From Lysobacterales bacterium (lineage in GTDB: Bacteria > Pseudomonadota > Gammaproteobacteria > Xanthomonadales > SZUA-36), in the NCBI GenBank assembly GCA_013001885.1, contig JABDLD010000093.1:1-64000 (forward strand): a stretch of 64,000 bases of DNA. Reading direction: 5' to 3'. A program made the position numbers and the translations under genes. The notes beneath the pieces are model-generated. The model had not been told where the DNA came from, ran no database searches, and worked only from the letters and a program-made list of their open reading frames with translations. How positions within the stretch are numbered: position 1 is the stretch's first letter; every line of letters starts with the position of its first letter. This document shows positions 26,999 to 35,402 of the stretch, piece by piece.

Positions 26999-27991
26999 TC
27001 AGATCGAGGCGGCATCCAAAAAGCGTTTTTCCAGCAGGTCTTCCGCCATGCTCTCCAGTTTCCAGTTTTTCAGGAAGCCGCAGTGGCCACCGTGTTTTGT
27101 CACAATCAACTCCAGGTTTGGGTTGGTCGGCAAGTCGGCAAAATCAGAAACCGGGACCACCGGGTCGTCCGCACTGGTCAGGATGGTGGAGGGCACTTCG
27201 AGCGGCGCCAAACGGCCGTCGGCAATGGAATAACCTTCGAAATACTCATCGGCGCTGTCGAAGCCGGCGTGACGCGTAGCCAGGTAATGTGTGCGCTCTC
27301 TCAGGCCCTTGATGTCGTGCCAGCTCTCCTGCCCGTATAGATCGGGAAAAGCCGCCTTTTTGATACGCAGAGAGCGCGACCATTTACGTTCAAAGTAAAC
27401 CTCGTAGAAGCGAATGCCCTGCTCCATCGACAGCATGGCGTTGGCCGGGTTGATCACCGGGCAGACCGCAACGATGTGGCTGATATCCACGCCGTCCAGT
27501 TGGGATCTCAGCGCAACGCGCATCGCGAAGTTTCCGCCCAGTGAATAACCGGCAAGAAACCATCTGCTGGCTTCCAGCCGATTCTGCAGATCGCGCAGCG
27601 CGCACACCACTTCGTCCAGCCGGCAGGAGTGAAAAATTTCGTGGTTAAGGTGATGGGTATCGCCATGATCCCTGAAATTCAGCCGAAAAATGTCAAAGCC
27701 TGCCTGGTACAGACGGGCGCTGTTACCCAGCACATAGTTCGAATTGACGCTGCCCTCCCAGCCATGCAGCAACACCACCAGTCCCCTGCTCTTCGCCGGT
27801 TGTTTCGAATACAGGCCCTGTAAGCGGATGCCTTCGCCCCCGTCCAGTGTCCAGACCTCGGCATTCTGCCGGATCGCCCTGGACCGGCGCAGCACCACAC
27901 GCCGGCGAATGGCGCTACTGCTGATCAGGGACTGGACATGCCCGCTGCGCAATCCCAGTGGAGGTTTGAATTCGGAGAAAGTTTTACTCAT
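26999..27991 (-). CDS. yheT: YheT-family alpha/beta hydrolase
   Basis: The ATG at 27991 (330 residues) overlaps the acyltransferase stop by 8 bases; the longer frame to 28072 would lie within that gene. The sequence has the oxyanion loop LLHGWEGSVNSNYV, the conserved LNFRDHGDTHHLN, the nucleophile elbow GYSLGGNFAMR (Ser) and a terminal Asp/His set (SADDPVVP, KHGGHCGFL). This is the YheT/YbiR-type esterase family, whose physiological substrate is not established. Translation coupled to a PlsC-type acyltransferase and a hotdog thioesterase suggests lipid or acyl-chain metabolism. Confidence 0.9.
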   Translation of the reverse strand: MSKTFSEFKPPLGLRSGHVQSLISSSAIRRRVVLRRSRAIRQNAEVWTLDGGEGIRLQGLYSKQPAKSRGLVVLLHGWEGSVNSNYVLGNSARLYQAGFDIFRLNFRDHGDTHHLNHEIFHSCRLDEVVCALRDLQNRLEASRWFLAGYSLGGNFAMRVALRSQLDGVDISHIVAVCPVINPANAMLSMEQGIRFYEVYFERKWSRSLRIKKAAFPDLYGQESWHDIKGLRERTHYLATRHAGFDSADEYFEGYSIADGRLAPLEVPSTILTSADDPVVPVSDFADLPTNPNLELIVTKHGGHCGFLKNWKLESMAEDLLEKRFLDAASI

Positions 27992-28757
27992 CTCGCAAAT
28001 CCGATTCGTAAGCCGCCCGGACAGTTTTTTCTGCCTCTCCGGCCAGGTGCCTCCGCTGCTTCCCTTCGACATCGATCAACGGCAATATGTGCACATCTGC
28101 CACGCACGCCCTCTGCATCAACAGGCGGGTGAAGTTGGCCAGGAAATGTTCGCCCGGAAAAAAAGTAATATCGTCATAGCGAGAGCCGTCTCGAACATAC
28201 CGGATCATTGCCGGCTGCACCGGAGTTCCGGCCTGGATCGGGGCTGCAAACAATCGGGCATGAAAGTACTTTATCCCTTCACCCGGCAATATGCCGCCTT
28301 CAGGGAAAATAGCCACCTTGCGGTTTTCCTGCAGGCGTTCGGTCATGACGGCCGCCACCCCGCTTGCCGAATCATGACTGCCACGTTGGTGAAAAACCGA
28401 TCCGCCGGCCCTGGCCAGCAGACCGAGAAGGGGCCAGCCGTCAATTTCCGCCTTGGCCACGAATCCCAGGGCGGTGAAGCTGTGCAACACCGCGATGTCG
28501 ATCCAGGAAATGTGATTGGCGACCACCAGCTGCGCGCCCGGCTTGAACTCACCGGAAAGCCTTCGCCTGATGCCAAAAATTCGGCAGTTCACCCTACACC
28601 ACCAACAGGATAAAATTTCGGCCAGCGGCTGACCTCCCAGTTGCAGTGACCTGCCGATGGTGCCCTGGCAAACCACCGCTACCGGCGTACTGATCAATAA
28701 GTGCAGCAACAATAGGGGTAGACGGTAAGCAAGTCTGAAAAAACCCGGCAGATTCAT
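27984..28757 (-). CDS. PlsC-type lysophospholipid acyltransferase
   Basis: This 257-residue protein has an N-terminal hydrophobic segment (residues about 5-30) and the acyltransferase motif VVANHISWIDI (HX4D). FPEGGILPGEGIKYFHARLF with its 'PEG' acyl-acceptor motif follows, then PVQPAMIRY. It probably moves an acyl chain from acyl-ACP or acyl-CoA to a lysolipid at the inner membrane, as PlsC or OlsA do. The acceptor (lysophosphatidate or lyso-ornithine lipid) cannot be decided here. It sits between a hotdog thioesterase (15-base gap) and YheT (8-base overlap), so the three are likely one operon. Confidence 0.88.
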   Translation of the reverse strand: MNLPGFFRLAYRLPLLLLHLLISTPVAVVCQGTIGRSLQLGGQPLAEILSCWWCRVNCRIFGIRRRLSGEFKPGAQLVVANHISWIDIAVLHSFTALGFVAKAEIDGWPLLGLLARAGGSVFHQRGSHDSASGVAAVMTERLQENRKVAIFPEGGILPGEGIKYFHARLFAAPIQAGTPVQPAMIRYVRDGSRYDDITFFPGEHFLANFTRLLMQRACVADVHILPLIDVEGKQRRHLAGEAEKTVRAAYESDLRDE

Positions 28758-28772
28758 CGTCTTAAAACCCGA

Positions 28773-29219
28773 TCAGCCGCCAGGATTTCTGCCGCTTCCA
28801 ACTTTTACCGTCAGTTTGGCTGCGCAGCACAGGTTATTTTCGTCGTCTCGGATGTCTATTCGCCAGAAATGTAGGCTTCTGCCCAACCGGACGGGGCGGG
28901 CTATACCGGTTACGGTGCCCGATCTGACCGTCCACACGTGACTTCCGCTGACTTCAATCCCGGCTACCCGGGCTTCAGGATCATCGCAGGAGATGAGGTA
29001 GGACGCCCAGCTTCCCAGCGTTTCAGCCAGCACGATCGAAGCGCCGCCATGCAGCACCCCGAACGGCTGGTGTGTGCGCTCATCCACCGGCATTTCGCCA
29101 CAAATGAAATCGGGGCCGACAGCAATGACCTTGATACCAAGGACCTTCTCTATACCGCCCTGAATTCGCTGATTCATCTGCTCCAGGCTCACCGGAGCCT
29201 GGCTGATATAAGTGTTCAA
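28773..29219 (-). CDS. Hotdog-fold thioesterase (PaaI/MenI type)
   Basis: This 148-residue single hotdog domain has the PaaI/4HBT-II signature PFGVLHGGASIVLAETLGS. The HGG loop and the Glu on the long helix form the usual active site for cleavage of acyl-CoA thioesters. IRDDENNLCCAAKLTV forms the last strand pair. Closest named types are YdiI/MenI and EntH-like proteins, but no menaquinone or enterobactin genes are nearby. The downstream acyltransferase and YheT genes suggest a housekeeping acyl-CoA role. It is divergent from the iron-sulfur reductase gene (88-base gap). Confidence 0.88.
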   Translation of the reverse strand: MNTYISQAPVSLEQMNQRIQGGIEKVLGIKVIAVGPDFICGEMPVDERTHQPFGVLHGGASIVLAETLGSWASYLISCDDPEARVAGIEVSGSHVWTVRSGTVTGIARPVRLGRSLHFWRIDIRDDENNLCCAAKLTVKVGSGRNPGG

Positions 29220-29307
29220 ACGACCGCCAAAATGAAAAGAAATCGGCGCAAGCCTACCACAGCGGGGTGTAATCGGTGAAAATGTCCGGCCTTAACGGGA
29301 GAAAAGC

Positions 29308-30357
29308 GTGAAGGAATTCAAAGTCACGATAGCCGGAAACAAAAAAACCTTCCGCGTCAGGGAGGGAGAAAACATACTGGTCGCCGCCCTGCGGCAGGGT
29401 GTGATGCTGCCTTATTCCTGCAAAAACGGCACCTGCGGCAGTTGCAAGGGCCTGATTGAATCCGGAGAGGTGCATTACCCTTTTCACCCCCCTTTGGCCC
29501 TGGAAAAAAGCGACCATGCCGAGGGTTACGCGCTGATGTGTCAGGCTGAACCGCTCGAAGACCTGACGATTCGCGTACGGGAAATCGAGGCCGTGCGCGA
29601 CATCCAGGTTCGGATGCTGCCTGCACGGGTGCTGGAAAAAACCCGGCTGGCGGATAATGTTATGCGCCTGCAATTGAGGCTGCCCGCCGCCCAGCGTCTG
29701 CAGTTCCTGGCGGGTCAATACGTCGATGTATTGCTGACGGGCGGTAAACGGCGCGCATTTTCAATCGCCAGCAGTCCTTCGCTGGAGAGTGAAATTGAAT
29801 TGCACATCCGGCACGTCGAGGGCGGTGACTTCACAGGCTACGTGTTCGACGAACTGAAAGAACGTGACATCCTGCGGCTCGAAGGCCCGCAGGGGAATTT
29901 TTTCGTGCGTAACGACATGTCGGAGCGGCCCATGATCATGATGGGCGGCGGAACCGGCTTTGCACCGCTCAAATCGATGATCGAAAACCTGATCGAGCAC
30001 GGTGACCGGCGAACCATTTACCTGTATTGGGGAGCGCGGACCGACGCAGAACTCTATCTCGGCGAATTGCCGGAAGCCTGGGCCCGCGAACACCCGAACA
30101 TCAACTATCGAAAGGCGATTTCAGAATCGGGAGATGAGGGCAATGGCGCGTACTTCCCGGGTTTCGTGCACGAGGCCGTAATCGCCGATCATCCGGACCT
30201 GTCAGCTTTCGACGTGTACATGAGCGGGCCGCCGGCGATGATTGAAACCGCCAAAGCTGAATTTTTGAGCCATGGGGTGCCCGAAGACCGGTTATTCTAC
30301 GACTCGTTTGAATTTGGGCTTGATGTGCCGGTCCGGGTACTGGCCCGACCGCATTAG
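29308..30357 (+). CDS. 2Fe-2S/FAD reductase (CDP-6-deoxy-delta-3,4-glucoseen reductase type)
   Basis: This 349-residue protein has an N-terminal plant-type ferredoxin domain (about 1-95) and an FNR-like flavin and NAD(P)H part (about 100-345). The ferredoxin cluster ligands appear as SCKNGTCGSCKG plus a later Cys in ALMCQAEP. The FAD site is RAFSIASSP and the nucleotide site is MGGGTGFAPLKSMIE. The family is often annotated as CDP-6-deoxyglucoseen reductase after AscD, but in gammaproteobacteria without dideoxysugar genes it more probably transfers electrons to an unknown oxygenase or radical enzyme. The start is GTG at 29308 with GGGAG upstream. Confidence 0.87.
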   Translation: MKEFKVTIAGNKKTFRVREGENILVAALRQGVMLPYSCKNGTCGSCKGLIESGEVHYPFHPPLALEKSDHAEGYALMCQAEPLEDLTIRVREIEAVRDIQVRMLPARVLEKTRLADNVMRLQLRLPAAQRLQFLAGQYVDVLLTGGKRRAFSIASSPSLESEIELHIRHVEGGDFTGYVFDELKERDILRLEGPQGNFFVRNDMSERPMIMMGGGTGFAPLKSMIENLIEHGDRRTIYLYWGARTDAELYLGELPEAWAREHPNINYRKAISESGDEGNGAYFPGFVHEAVIADHPDLSAFDVYMSGPPAMIETAKAEFLSHGVPEDRLFYDSFEFGLDVPVRVLARPH

Positions 30358-30370
30358 GGTTGCCAAAGCC

Positions 30371-31597
30371 CTATTCGGTCTCCGGCGTTTGCGGTGCTTC
30401 CAGCCTGGCCGTCTCGCCCGGCAGCGGCTTGGGTTCCTTACCCTGGTTCATGCGCAATGCGTTGCGGAAGCAGGCCATTGCGATTTCCAGCTCACCCTTG
30501 CGTTCCAGCAGCTGGCCCAGTGAGTCATAACCGGCGACCGTCGGTTCCAGTTCCAGGCTTCGAATCATGTGATGTCGTGCTTTACCCCACAACTCTTCCC
30601 TGGCGCACAATCGGCCGAGAGTGAGATGCAAAAGGGAGTCGTCCGTGTGGGTAAGCAACCATTTCTCACATTGCTTCAGGCGTTTTGATGCGTCGTCAGG
30701 CCCGGGTTCACCATAGGGAATGAGCAACATCGGAATCCACTCGCTTTTCAATCGCGACCGGATAACATCCTCGGTGAGTTCTGGCGCTCCGATTAAAACC
30801 GCCTTGTCGGTATACGCCCGGATCACTTCGGTAGTCTTTTGCATGGCTTTAGGCAACGCCCGCCAGCCGGCCTGCAGATCTTCTTTGTCATTACAGCGAT
30901 TGATTTCGCCCATCGCCGCGACCCGACGCAGTTCTTCTGCTTCCTGCTCGTCGATTACCTTCGCTTTCTGCATCGCGGGCAGCAGCTTGACTAAGGCGTC
31001 CCATTCTCCAAGCTCACGGTAGCAGCGCGCCAGCATTTCCAGTACCTGGGGATGACGCTTACGTGTCCGCGCCAACGTCTGGAGCACCTCCCTCGCTTCC
31101 TCATAATGACCATTTTGAGTGAGGATACGAGAACGTGTGAGGTCTACCAGAAATTTTTGTTTGCGGTTGCGGGTATCCGCCTGTTCCAGATACCAGTCAG
31201 CCCGGTCCCCGGCGTCCTGGCCATCAGCCGCCTCGGCCGCCGCTAGGTAACGCGCGGTCGTGCGCCCGTGGGCACTTGCGGATTTTTGCAGGGCTTTTTC
31301 GGCCGTGCTCCAGTCACCCTCGGTCAAAGCGAGCAGGCCTTTCTCGAGCTGCGCCAGGGAACGCCGTTCGCGAATCCGTTGCGCCGTTTCGGTTGGAATT
31401 TTCCACAGCCTGACCACCACCCACACGATCAGCCACACCGCCAAAACAGAAAGGATCAGGATCAACATACTGGTTTCGACCGTCCAGCCACGGAAGTGAA
31501 TCTGCACCATGCCCGGATCTGCTTTGAAAACCGGGGCAACAGCGGCGGCCAGCAAGGCGAGCACCAGCGCAATCAGAATAAGAAAGGAGTTCTTCAT
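30371..31597 (-). CDS. hemY: HemY-like inner-membrane TPR protein
   Basis: This 408-residue protein has two N-terminal membrane helices (about 4-24 and 42-64) and then cytoplasmic or periplasmic TPR helices, with typical segments such as LARCYRELGEWDALVKLLPAM and TLGRLCAREELWGKARHHMI. It matches HemY of the gammaproteobacterial hemCDXY operon, a membrane protein linked genetically to late haem synthesis but without known catalytic activity (it is not the Bacillus protoporphyrinogen oxidase of the same name). The gene overlaps hemX by 4 bases. Confidence 0.9.
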   Translation of the reverse strand: MKNSFLILIALVLALLAAAVAPVFKADPGMVQIHFRGWTVETSMLILILSVLAVWLIVWVVVRLWKIPTETAQRIRERRSLAQLEKGLLALTEGDWSTAEKALQKSASAHGRTTARYLAAAEAADGQDAGDRADWYLEQADTRNRKQKFLVDLTRSRILTQNGHYEEAREVLQTLARTRKRHPQVLEMLARCYRELGEWDALVKLLPAMQKAKVIDEQEAEELRRVAAMGEINRCNDKEDLQAGWRALPKAMQKTTEVIRAYTDKAVLIGAPELTEDVIRSRLKSEWIPMLLIPYGEPGPDDASKRLKQCEKWLLTHTDDSLLHLTLGRLCAREELWGKARHHMIRSLELEPTVAGYDSLGQLLERKGELEIAMACFRNALRMNQGKEPKPLPGETARLEAPQTPETE

Positions 31598-32916
31598 CCC
31601 TGCTCTTCCTCTGCCCCGGATTCTTCCTCGACAACGGGCTCAATTTCCTCGACAACGGACTCAATTTCCTCGACAACAGGCTCAATTTCTTCGCCAACCG
31701 GTTCAGGCTCCCGGGCTGGCGGCAAGGCCACAGGCCGGGACTGCCCGGCGCGCAGCAATCGAAGCGTCGACCACGGTGCAGTGATGTCCGGAACGTCTGC
31801 CCTGACCTTGATTGCGTCAAGGGCGTCCAGTTGGTCACTGACGGACTGAACGCTGCTGTCGGCCGGATCAAACCAGGTGACAAGCGACTCCCTGACTCTT
31901 TCAAGAGCGATTGTGAAAGCCTTCTGATCTCTGCGCATCAAGGCCAGGTGTGCAATTTCAAGCTGCAGCCACAGGCGTTGGCGGATGAAGTCCTTGTCCT
32001 GCAGGCTGATTCTCGCGTTTTCCTCGTCAGTGCTTCGCCTGATCGTCACGAGATTTGAAAAAACGCCTTTGACTTTTTCCCACCAGCCATCAGCGGCGGC
32101 CGCTGATCCGTCCTGTTTTTGCGGATCGCTGGATTTGAACGGCAGCTGCGCTATCCGCTGTTGTATGGAATCCAGTTGGGAAGCCAGATCCAGGTAGTCC
32201 GGTATATCAACCGCTGCAAGGTTTCTCCGAGCTGCTGCGATATCCTGTCTCACACCCGTATACATGGGATTATCGAGCGCCGCGAGGTGCGTGTCAGCGA
32301 CCTCAAGCGCCTGGTCGGCGCCCACAGGATCAGTAAAAAGCTTCAGGCGTTCGTTCGCCAGCCTGAGCAGGTAATCCACCTCCGCGAGATCCAGTTCGCC
32401 ACCGGCGTCCAGTTCACGGGTCGACATCCCAGTCAGTGCGGCTTCAGCTGCCAGCATTCGGCCGTTCACCGAATCGGCGGCGGCCTGCAGCGAGCGGGCC
32501 AGCGACATCTGTTCGTCGAGCGCTTTCTCGACTTGCTCCATTTTTGCACGGTCGGCCTGCAGGCGGTCTTGCAGGGCCTGCCATTCGGCGCTTACATCAC
32601 CGGTATTGAGACGGGCAAGCTCATCGCGGACTTCGCTTAACTTGAGCGACAGTTCGCTGTCGCGCCCATCCAGGCGCGCCATTTCCTCGAACATGCGCTC
32701 TTCTTCCAGCCCCAGGGATGACTGGTCCTGCCACCACATCCAGGCGGTGCCGGCCAACGCGGCCAGCGAGAAAAGAAAAGCGAAAAAAGCCAATCGCGAC
32801 CGGCCGCGAGGCCGCTCTTTTTCAGCCGGCATTCCCTCGCTGCTGGCCTCCTGTCGCTCCGGCGTATCAGAGTTTTCAGGCATTTCAGACTCGTTCCCGG
32901 ACATTTCGGTGTTCAC
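31594..32916 (-). CDS. hemX: HemX-like membrane protein
   Basis: This 440-residue protein starts with GTG and has an acidic cytoplasmic tail, one membrane helix (about 42-62) and a long helical periplasmic domain. The domain has the family pattern of coiled coil followed by AEVDYLLRLANERLKL and LQLEIAHLALMRRDQKAF. It matches HemX of the hemCDXY cluster. HemX is sometimes labelled uroporphyrinogen-III methyltransferase but lacks that enzyme's domain; its function in haem synthesis is unsettled. The C-terminal tail consists of acidic heptads made by a 21-base DNA repeat, which is not a usual family feature. A 91-base gap separates it from hemD. Confidence 0.9.
   Translation of the reverse strand: MNTEMSGNESEMPENSDTPERQEASSEGMPAEKERPRGRSRLAFFAFLFSLAALAGTAWMWWQDQSSLGLEEERMFEEMARLDGRDSELSLKLSEVRDELARLNTGDVSAEWQALQDRLQADRAKMEQVEKALDEQMSLARSLQAAADSVNGRMLAAEAALTGMSTRELDAGGELDLAEVDYLLRLANERLKLFTDPVGADQALEVADTHLAALDNPMYTGVRQDIAAARRNLAAVDIPDYLDLASQLDSIQQRIAQLPFKSSDPQKQDGSAAAADGWWEKVKGVFSNLVTIRRSTDEENARISLQDKDFIRQRLWLQLEIAHLALMRRDQKAFTIALERVRESLVTWFDPADSSVQSVSDQLDALDAIKVRADVPDITAPWSTLRLLRAGQSRPVALPPAREPEPVGEEIEPVVEEIESVVEEIEPVVEEESGAEEEQG
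31626..31688. repeat. Three tandem 21-base units in the 3' end of hemX
   Basis: Units at 31626-31646, 31647-31667 and 31668-31688 differ at one or two bases; a diverged fourth follows. Read on the minus strand each adds seven residues (E-I-E-P/S-V-V-E). Because 21 is a multiple of 3, copy number can change without a frameshift. Confidence 0.9.
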
Positions 32917-33007
32917 CGTTAAAATCCTGTGGTTTAGTTATTGATTCCTGATGCTAACCAAAAGCGCTGGACAGTTCATCCTTTATTGCCCGATGTTTTG
33001 TTCGGTA

Positions 33008-33772
33008 TCAGCTCAGGTTGCGAATGGCCAAAAACAACTCGCGGTTTCCAGGACCGGCGGCGAGATGAATTTCGGGCGGTCCGTAAGCGCGAGCCAGGCG
33101 TTTGAGCCGGTCTGAAATTACCAACCAGTCATAGCGGCAAATCTGAAACCACGTGGCTGGCGGCAACCGCTGTGACAAAGCCTTCATCGCGTTAGCGCTG
33201 GTCCAGACGGAAAGTACGCCAGAGGCCTCGCCCAGCCTGCCCAGGGACTGTTTGTCCAAAACGGCGGGTTCCGAACGATAGGCTATAACCAGCCTGGGTT
33301 GCCAACCCTGCTTACCCAGCCCTTCAAACAGTTTCTTACGGCCGCCGGCCGCCGCAATAATGAAAGCGAACGGATGGCCCGCTACCGCAGATGAGCCCTC
33401 CTCCGCGAGGGTCTTCAGCAGCGCCTCGCTGGTATAGCCATTTTTTGGAATGACGCTGACCCTGATGCCTGCGTCACCCAGCGCCTTTGCTGTGGCGGGC
33501 CCGATGGCAGCGATCCTCGCATTGAAGCGTACCGAATCCGGCAACTGGGCCAGGCCGTGGGCGACAGAGCGCGGACTGGTGAAGACTACCAGCGACCCCG
33601 AACCGGCCATGTCGATCTCATCGAACATTTCTTTCTGCGCGGCCCGCGCATCCACCGGAAAATAACTGAATGCCGGCTGCACAACGGTCTGGAGTCCGAT
33701 CGTGTTCAACATGGCCGCCAGTTCTTCCGACTCTCTGCGCGGCCTGGATATGAAGACGTGTGTAAAACTCAT
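33008..33772 (-). CDS. hemD: Uroporphyrinogen-III synthase
   Basis: This 254-residue protein has two alternating alpha/beta domains as in HemD, which closes hydroxymethylbilane to uroporphyrinogen III. Supporting segments are VFISRPRRESEELAAMLN at the start, VVFTSPRSVAHGL, AAIGPATAKALGDAGI and WTSANAMKALSQRLPP. The sequence of this family is weakly conserved, so position matters: it overlaps hemC by 4 bases in the expected order. The length is normal. Confidence 0.93.
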   Translation of the reverse strand: MSFTHVFISRPRRESEELAAMLNTIGLQTVVQPAFSYFPVDARAAQKEMFDEIDMAGSGSLVVFTSPRSVAHGLAQLPDSVRFNARIAAIGPATAKALGDAGIRVSVIPKNGYTSEALLKTLAEEGSSAVAGHPFAFIIAAAGGRKKLFEGLGKQGWQPRLVIAYRSEPAVLDKQSLGRLGEASGVLSVWTSANAMKALSQRLPPATWFQICRYDWLVISDRLKRLARAYGPPEIHLAAGPGNRELFLAIRNLS

Positions 33773-34689
33773 CCCAGGGACGCTATGATCCGGGCTGCGC
33801 CCTGGCCGAGAAGTTCGTCGGCAACCTCGGCGGAAAGCCTGTCCACCTCAGCCACTTCGCCGGATAAATCGGCCCGGATGATGTCACTGCCGTCGGGCAT
33901 TCCAACCAGGCTGGAGATACGGATCTGCCCTTCGTGCAGATCGGCGTAAACCGCCAATGGCACCTGGCAACTCCCGTGTAATGCGGTCGCCACCGCACGC
34001 TCCGCCCGGGTACGGATCACCGCATCCCGATCTTTCAATGGTTCGATCAGGTCGATCACCGCGCGATCATCATCCCTGCATTGGATGCCAATGGTCCCCT
34101 GGGTAGCGGCGGGTAGCCAGTTCGGAGGCTCGAGTGTCTCGGTGATCAATGAATCCATTCCGAGGCGTTCCAGTCCCGCGCACGCAAGGATGATGGCGGC
34201 ATATTCGCCCTCCTGTAATTTACGAATCCGGGTGTTCACATTACCCCTGAGATCCATAACGGCCAGGTCCGGCCTGGTCGCCCGCAACTGGCACTGACGC
34301 CGCAGGCTGCTGGTGCCGACACGGGAACCGGCCTCGAGTGCAGCCAGCCGAACGCCGTCCCGGCTGAGCAAAGCGTCGAACGGGTTCGCGCGTTCCAGCA
34401 TAACGTCCACGGTCAATCCAGGGACCTGCTCCACGGGCACATCCTTCATCGAATGAACGGCGATGTCGGCGTTACCCTTGATCAGTGCCCGCTCCAACTC
34501 TTTAAGAAACAGTCCCTTGCCACCGATTTCGGCCAGCGGCTGATCCAGGATAATGTCGCCTTTAGTCACCATCGGAAGCAGTTCTACGGTCAGGCCCGGA
34601 TAACGGTCCCGGAGCAGTCCGGCGACATGATTAGCCTGCCACAGGGCTAGCTCACTTTTCCTGGTCGCAATTCTTATTTTTTCGATCAT
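33769..34689 (-). CDS. hemC: Porphobilinogen deaminase (hydroxymethylbilane synthase)
   Basis: This 306-residue enzyme joins four porphobilinogen molecules into hydroxymethylbilane. Visible signatures are IRIATRKSELALWQAN at the N terminus, GGKGLFLKELE, AVHSMKDVP, GTSSLRRQCQL and the ALHGSCQVPLA loop. Cys241 in that loop carries the dipyrromethane cofactor. The length is typical. The ATG overlaps the algR stop by 4 bases, so haem synthesis is co-expressed with the two-component genes, as in Pseudomonas. Confidence 0.97.
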   Translation of the reverse strand: MIEKIRIATRKSELALWQANHVAGLLRDRYPGLTVELLPMVTKGDIILDQPLAEIGGKGLFLKELERALIKGNADIAVHSMKDVPVEQVPGLTVDVMLERANPFDALLSRDGVRLAALEAGSRVGTSSLRRQCQLRATRPDLAVMDLRGNVNTRIRKLQEGEYAAIILACAGLERLGMDSLITETLEPPNWLPAATQGTIGIQCRDDDRAVIDLIEPLKDRDAVIRTRAERAVATALHGSCQVPLAVYADLHEGQIRISSLVGMPDGSDIIRADLSGEVAEVDRLSAEVADELLGQGAARIIASLG

Positions 34690-35402
34690 GAAATTTCGCT
34701 CAAGAGTTTCCTCAAAGAAGAGATGTTTCTCCTGCTCACCTCTGGTTTACGGTCTGTGCCGCTCAGAAGCACCTGGGTTTGCCCGTCGCTGGTCCGTTGC
34801 AGTCCCCTGAGGTGTTTACGCGATACCAGCGCGTTGCGGTGCACCCGAAAAAACATGCCGGGATACTTCTGCTCCAGTTCGGTGAGCGATTCGTCGATAA
34901 CCGTCGCACCTTTTTCGTGCACGACCGTGGTGTATTTGTCTTCCGAAAGCAGGCAGATCACGCGGTGAACCGGAGTCAACACCACTTTCCCGCCAACGCT
35001 GGAGCGAACATAGTGCTCTTCCAGCGGTGCTTTTTCCTGGCCCAGAAGGCGTTGTGCCTTGTTCAGGGCTTTTTCCAGCCGTTCGCCGCGCACCGGCTTT
35101 ACCAGGTAATCAACCGCTTCCACTTCGAACGCATTCAGCGCCTGGTCCTGGTAAGCCGTGCAAAAAATGATGGCCGGCGACGCCCCGCCTTCCTGCAGCA
35201 CACGGGCCAGGGACATGCCGTCCATACCCGGCATGGAAATATCCAACAACAGAATGTCCGGGTTCAATTGCCGAATCAATTCAATTGCCTGAGCGCTGTT
35301 GGCGGCTTCTCCGGCAACGTCGTATTTTGGCAGGGCATCCAGCAGCCGATGCAATCGGTCGCGGGCCGGTTTTTCGTCGTCAATGATCAGTATGTTCAAC
35401 AT
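34686..35402 (-). CDS. algR: LytTR-type response regulator (AlgR-like)
   Basis: This 238-residue protein has a receiver domain (about 1-120) with IIDDEKPARDRL, the phosphorylation site Asp54 in LLLDISMPGMDG and Lys in YLVKPVRGE. A LytTR DNA-binding domain (about 135-236) follows, with VHRNALVSRKHLRGL. In Pseudomonas AlgR controls alginate, type IV pili and virulence genes from the same position upstream of hemC. The regulon here is unknown. The gene overlaps the sensor gene by 23 bases and hemC by 4. Confidence 0.93.
   Translation of the reverse strand: MLNILIIDDEKPARDRLHRLLDALPKYDVAGEAANSAQAIELIRQLNPDILLLDISMPGMDGMSLARVLQEGGASPAIIFCTAYQDQALNAFEVEAVDYLVKPVRGERLEKALNKAQRLLGQEKAPLEEHYVRSSVGGKVVLTPVHRVICLLSEDKYTTVVHEKGATVIDESLTELEQKYPGMFFRVHRNALVSRKHLRGLQRTSDGQTQVLLSGTDRKPEVSRRNISSLRKLLSEIS

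Noticed and set aside
31626-31688. CRISPR-like repeat
   Set aside because: Units are contiguous 21-base copies inside a coding frame, without spacers.
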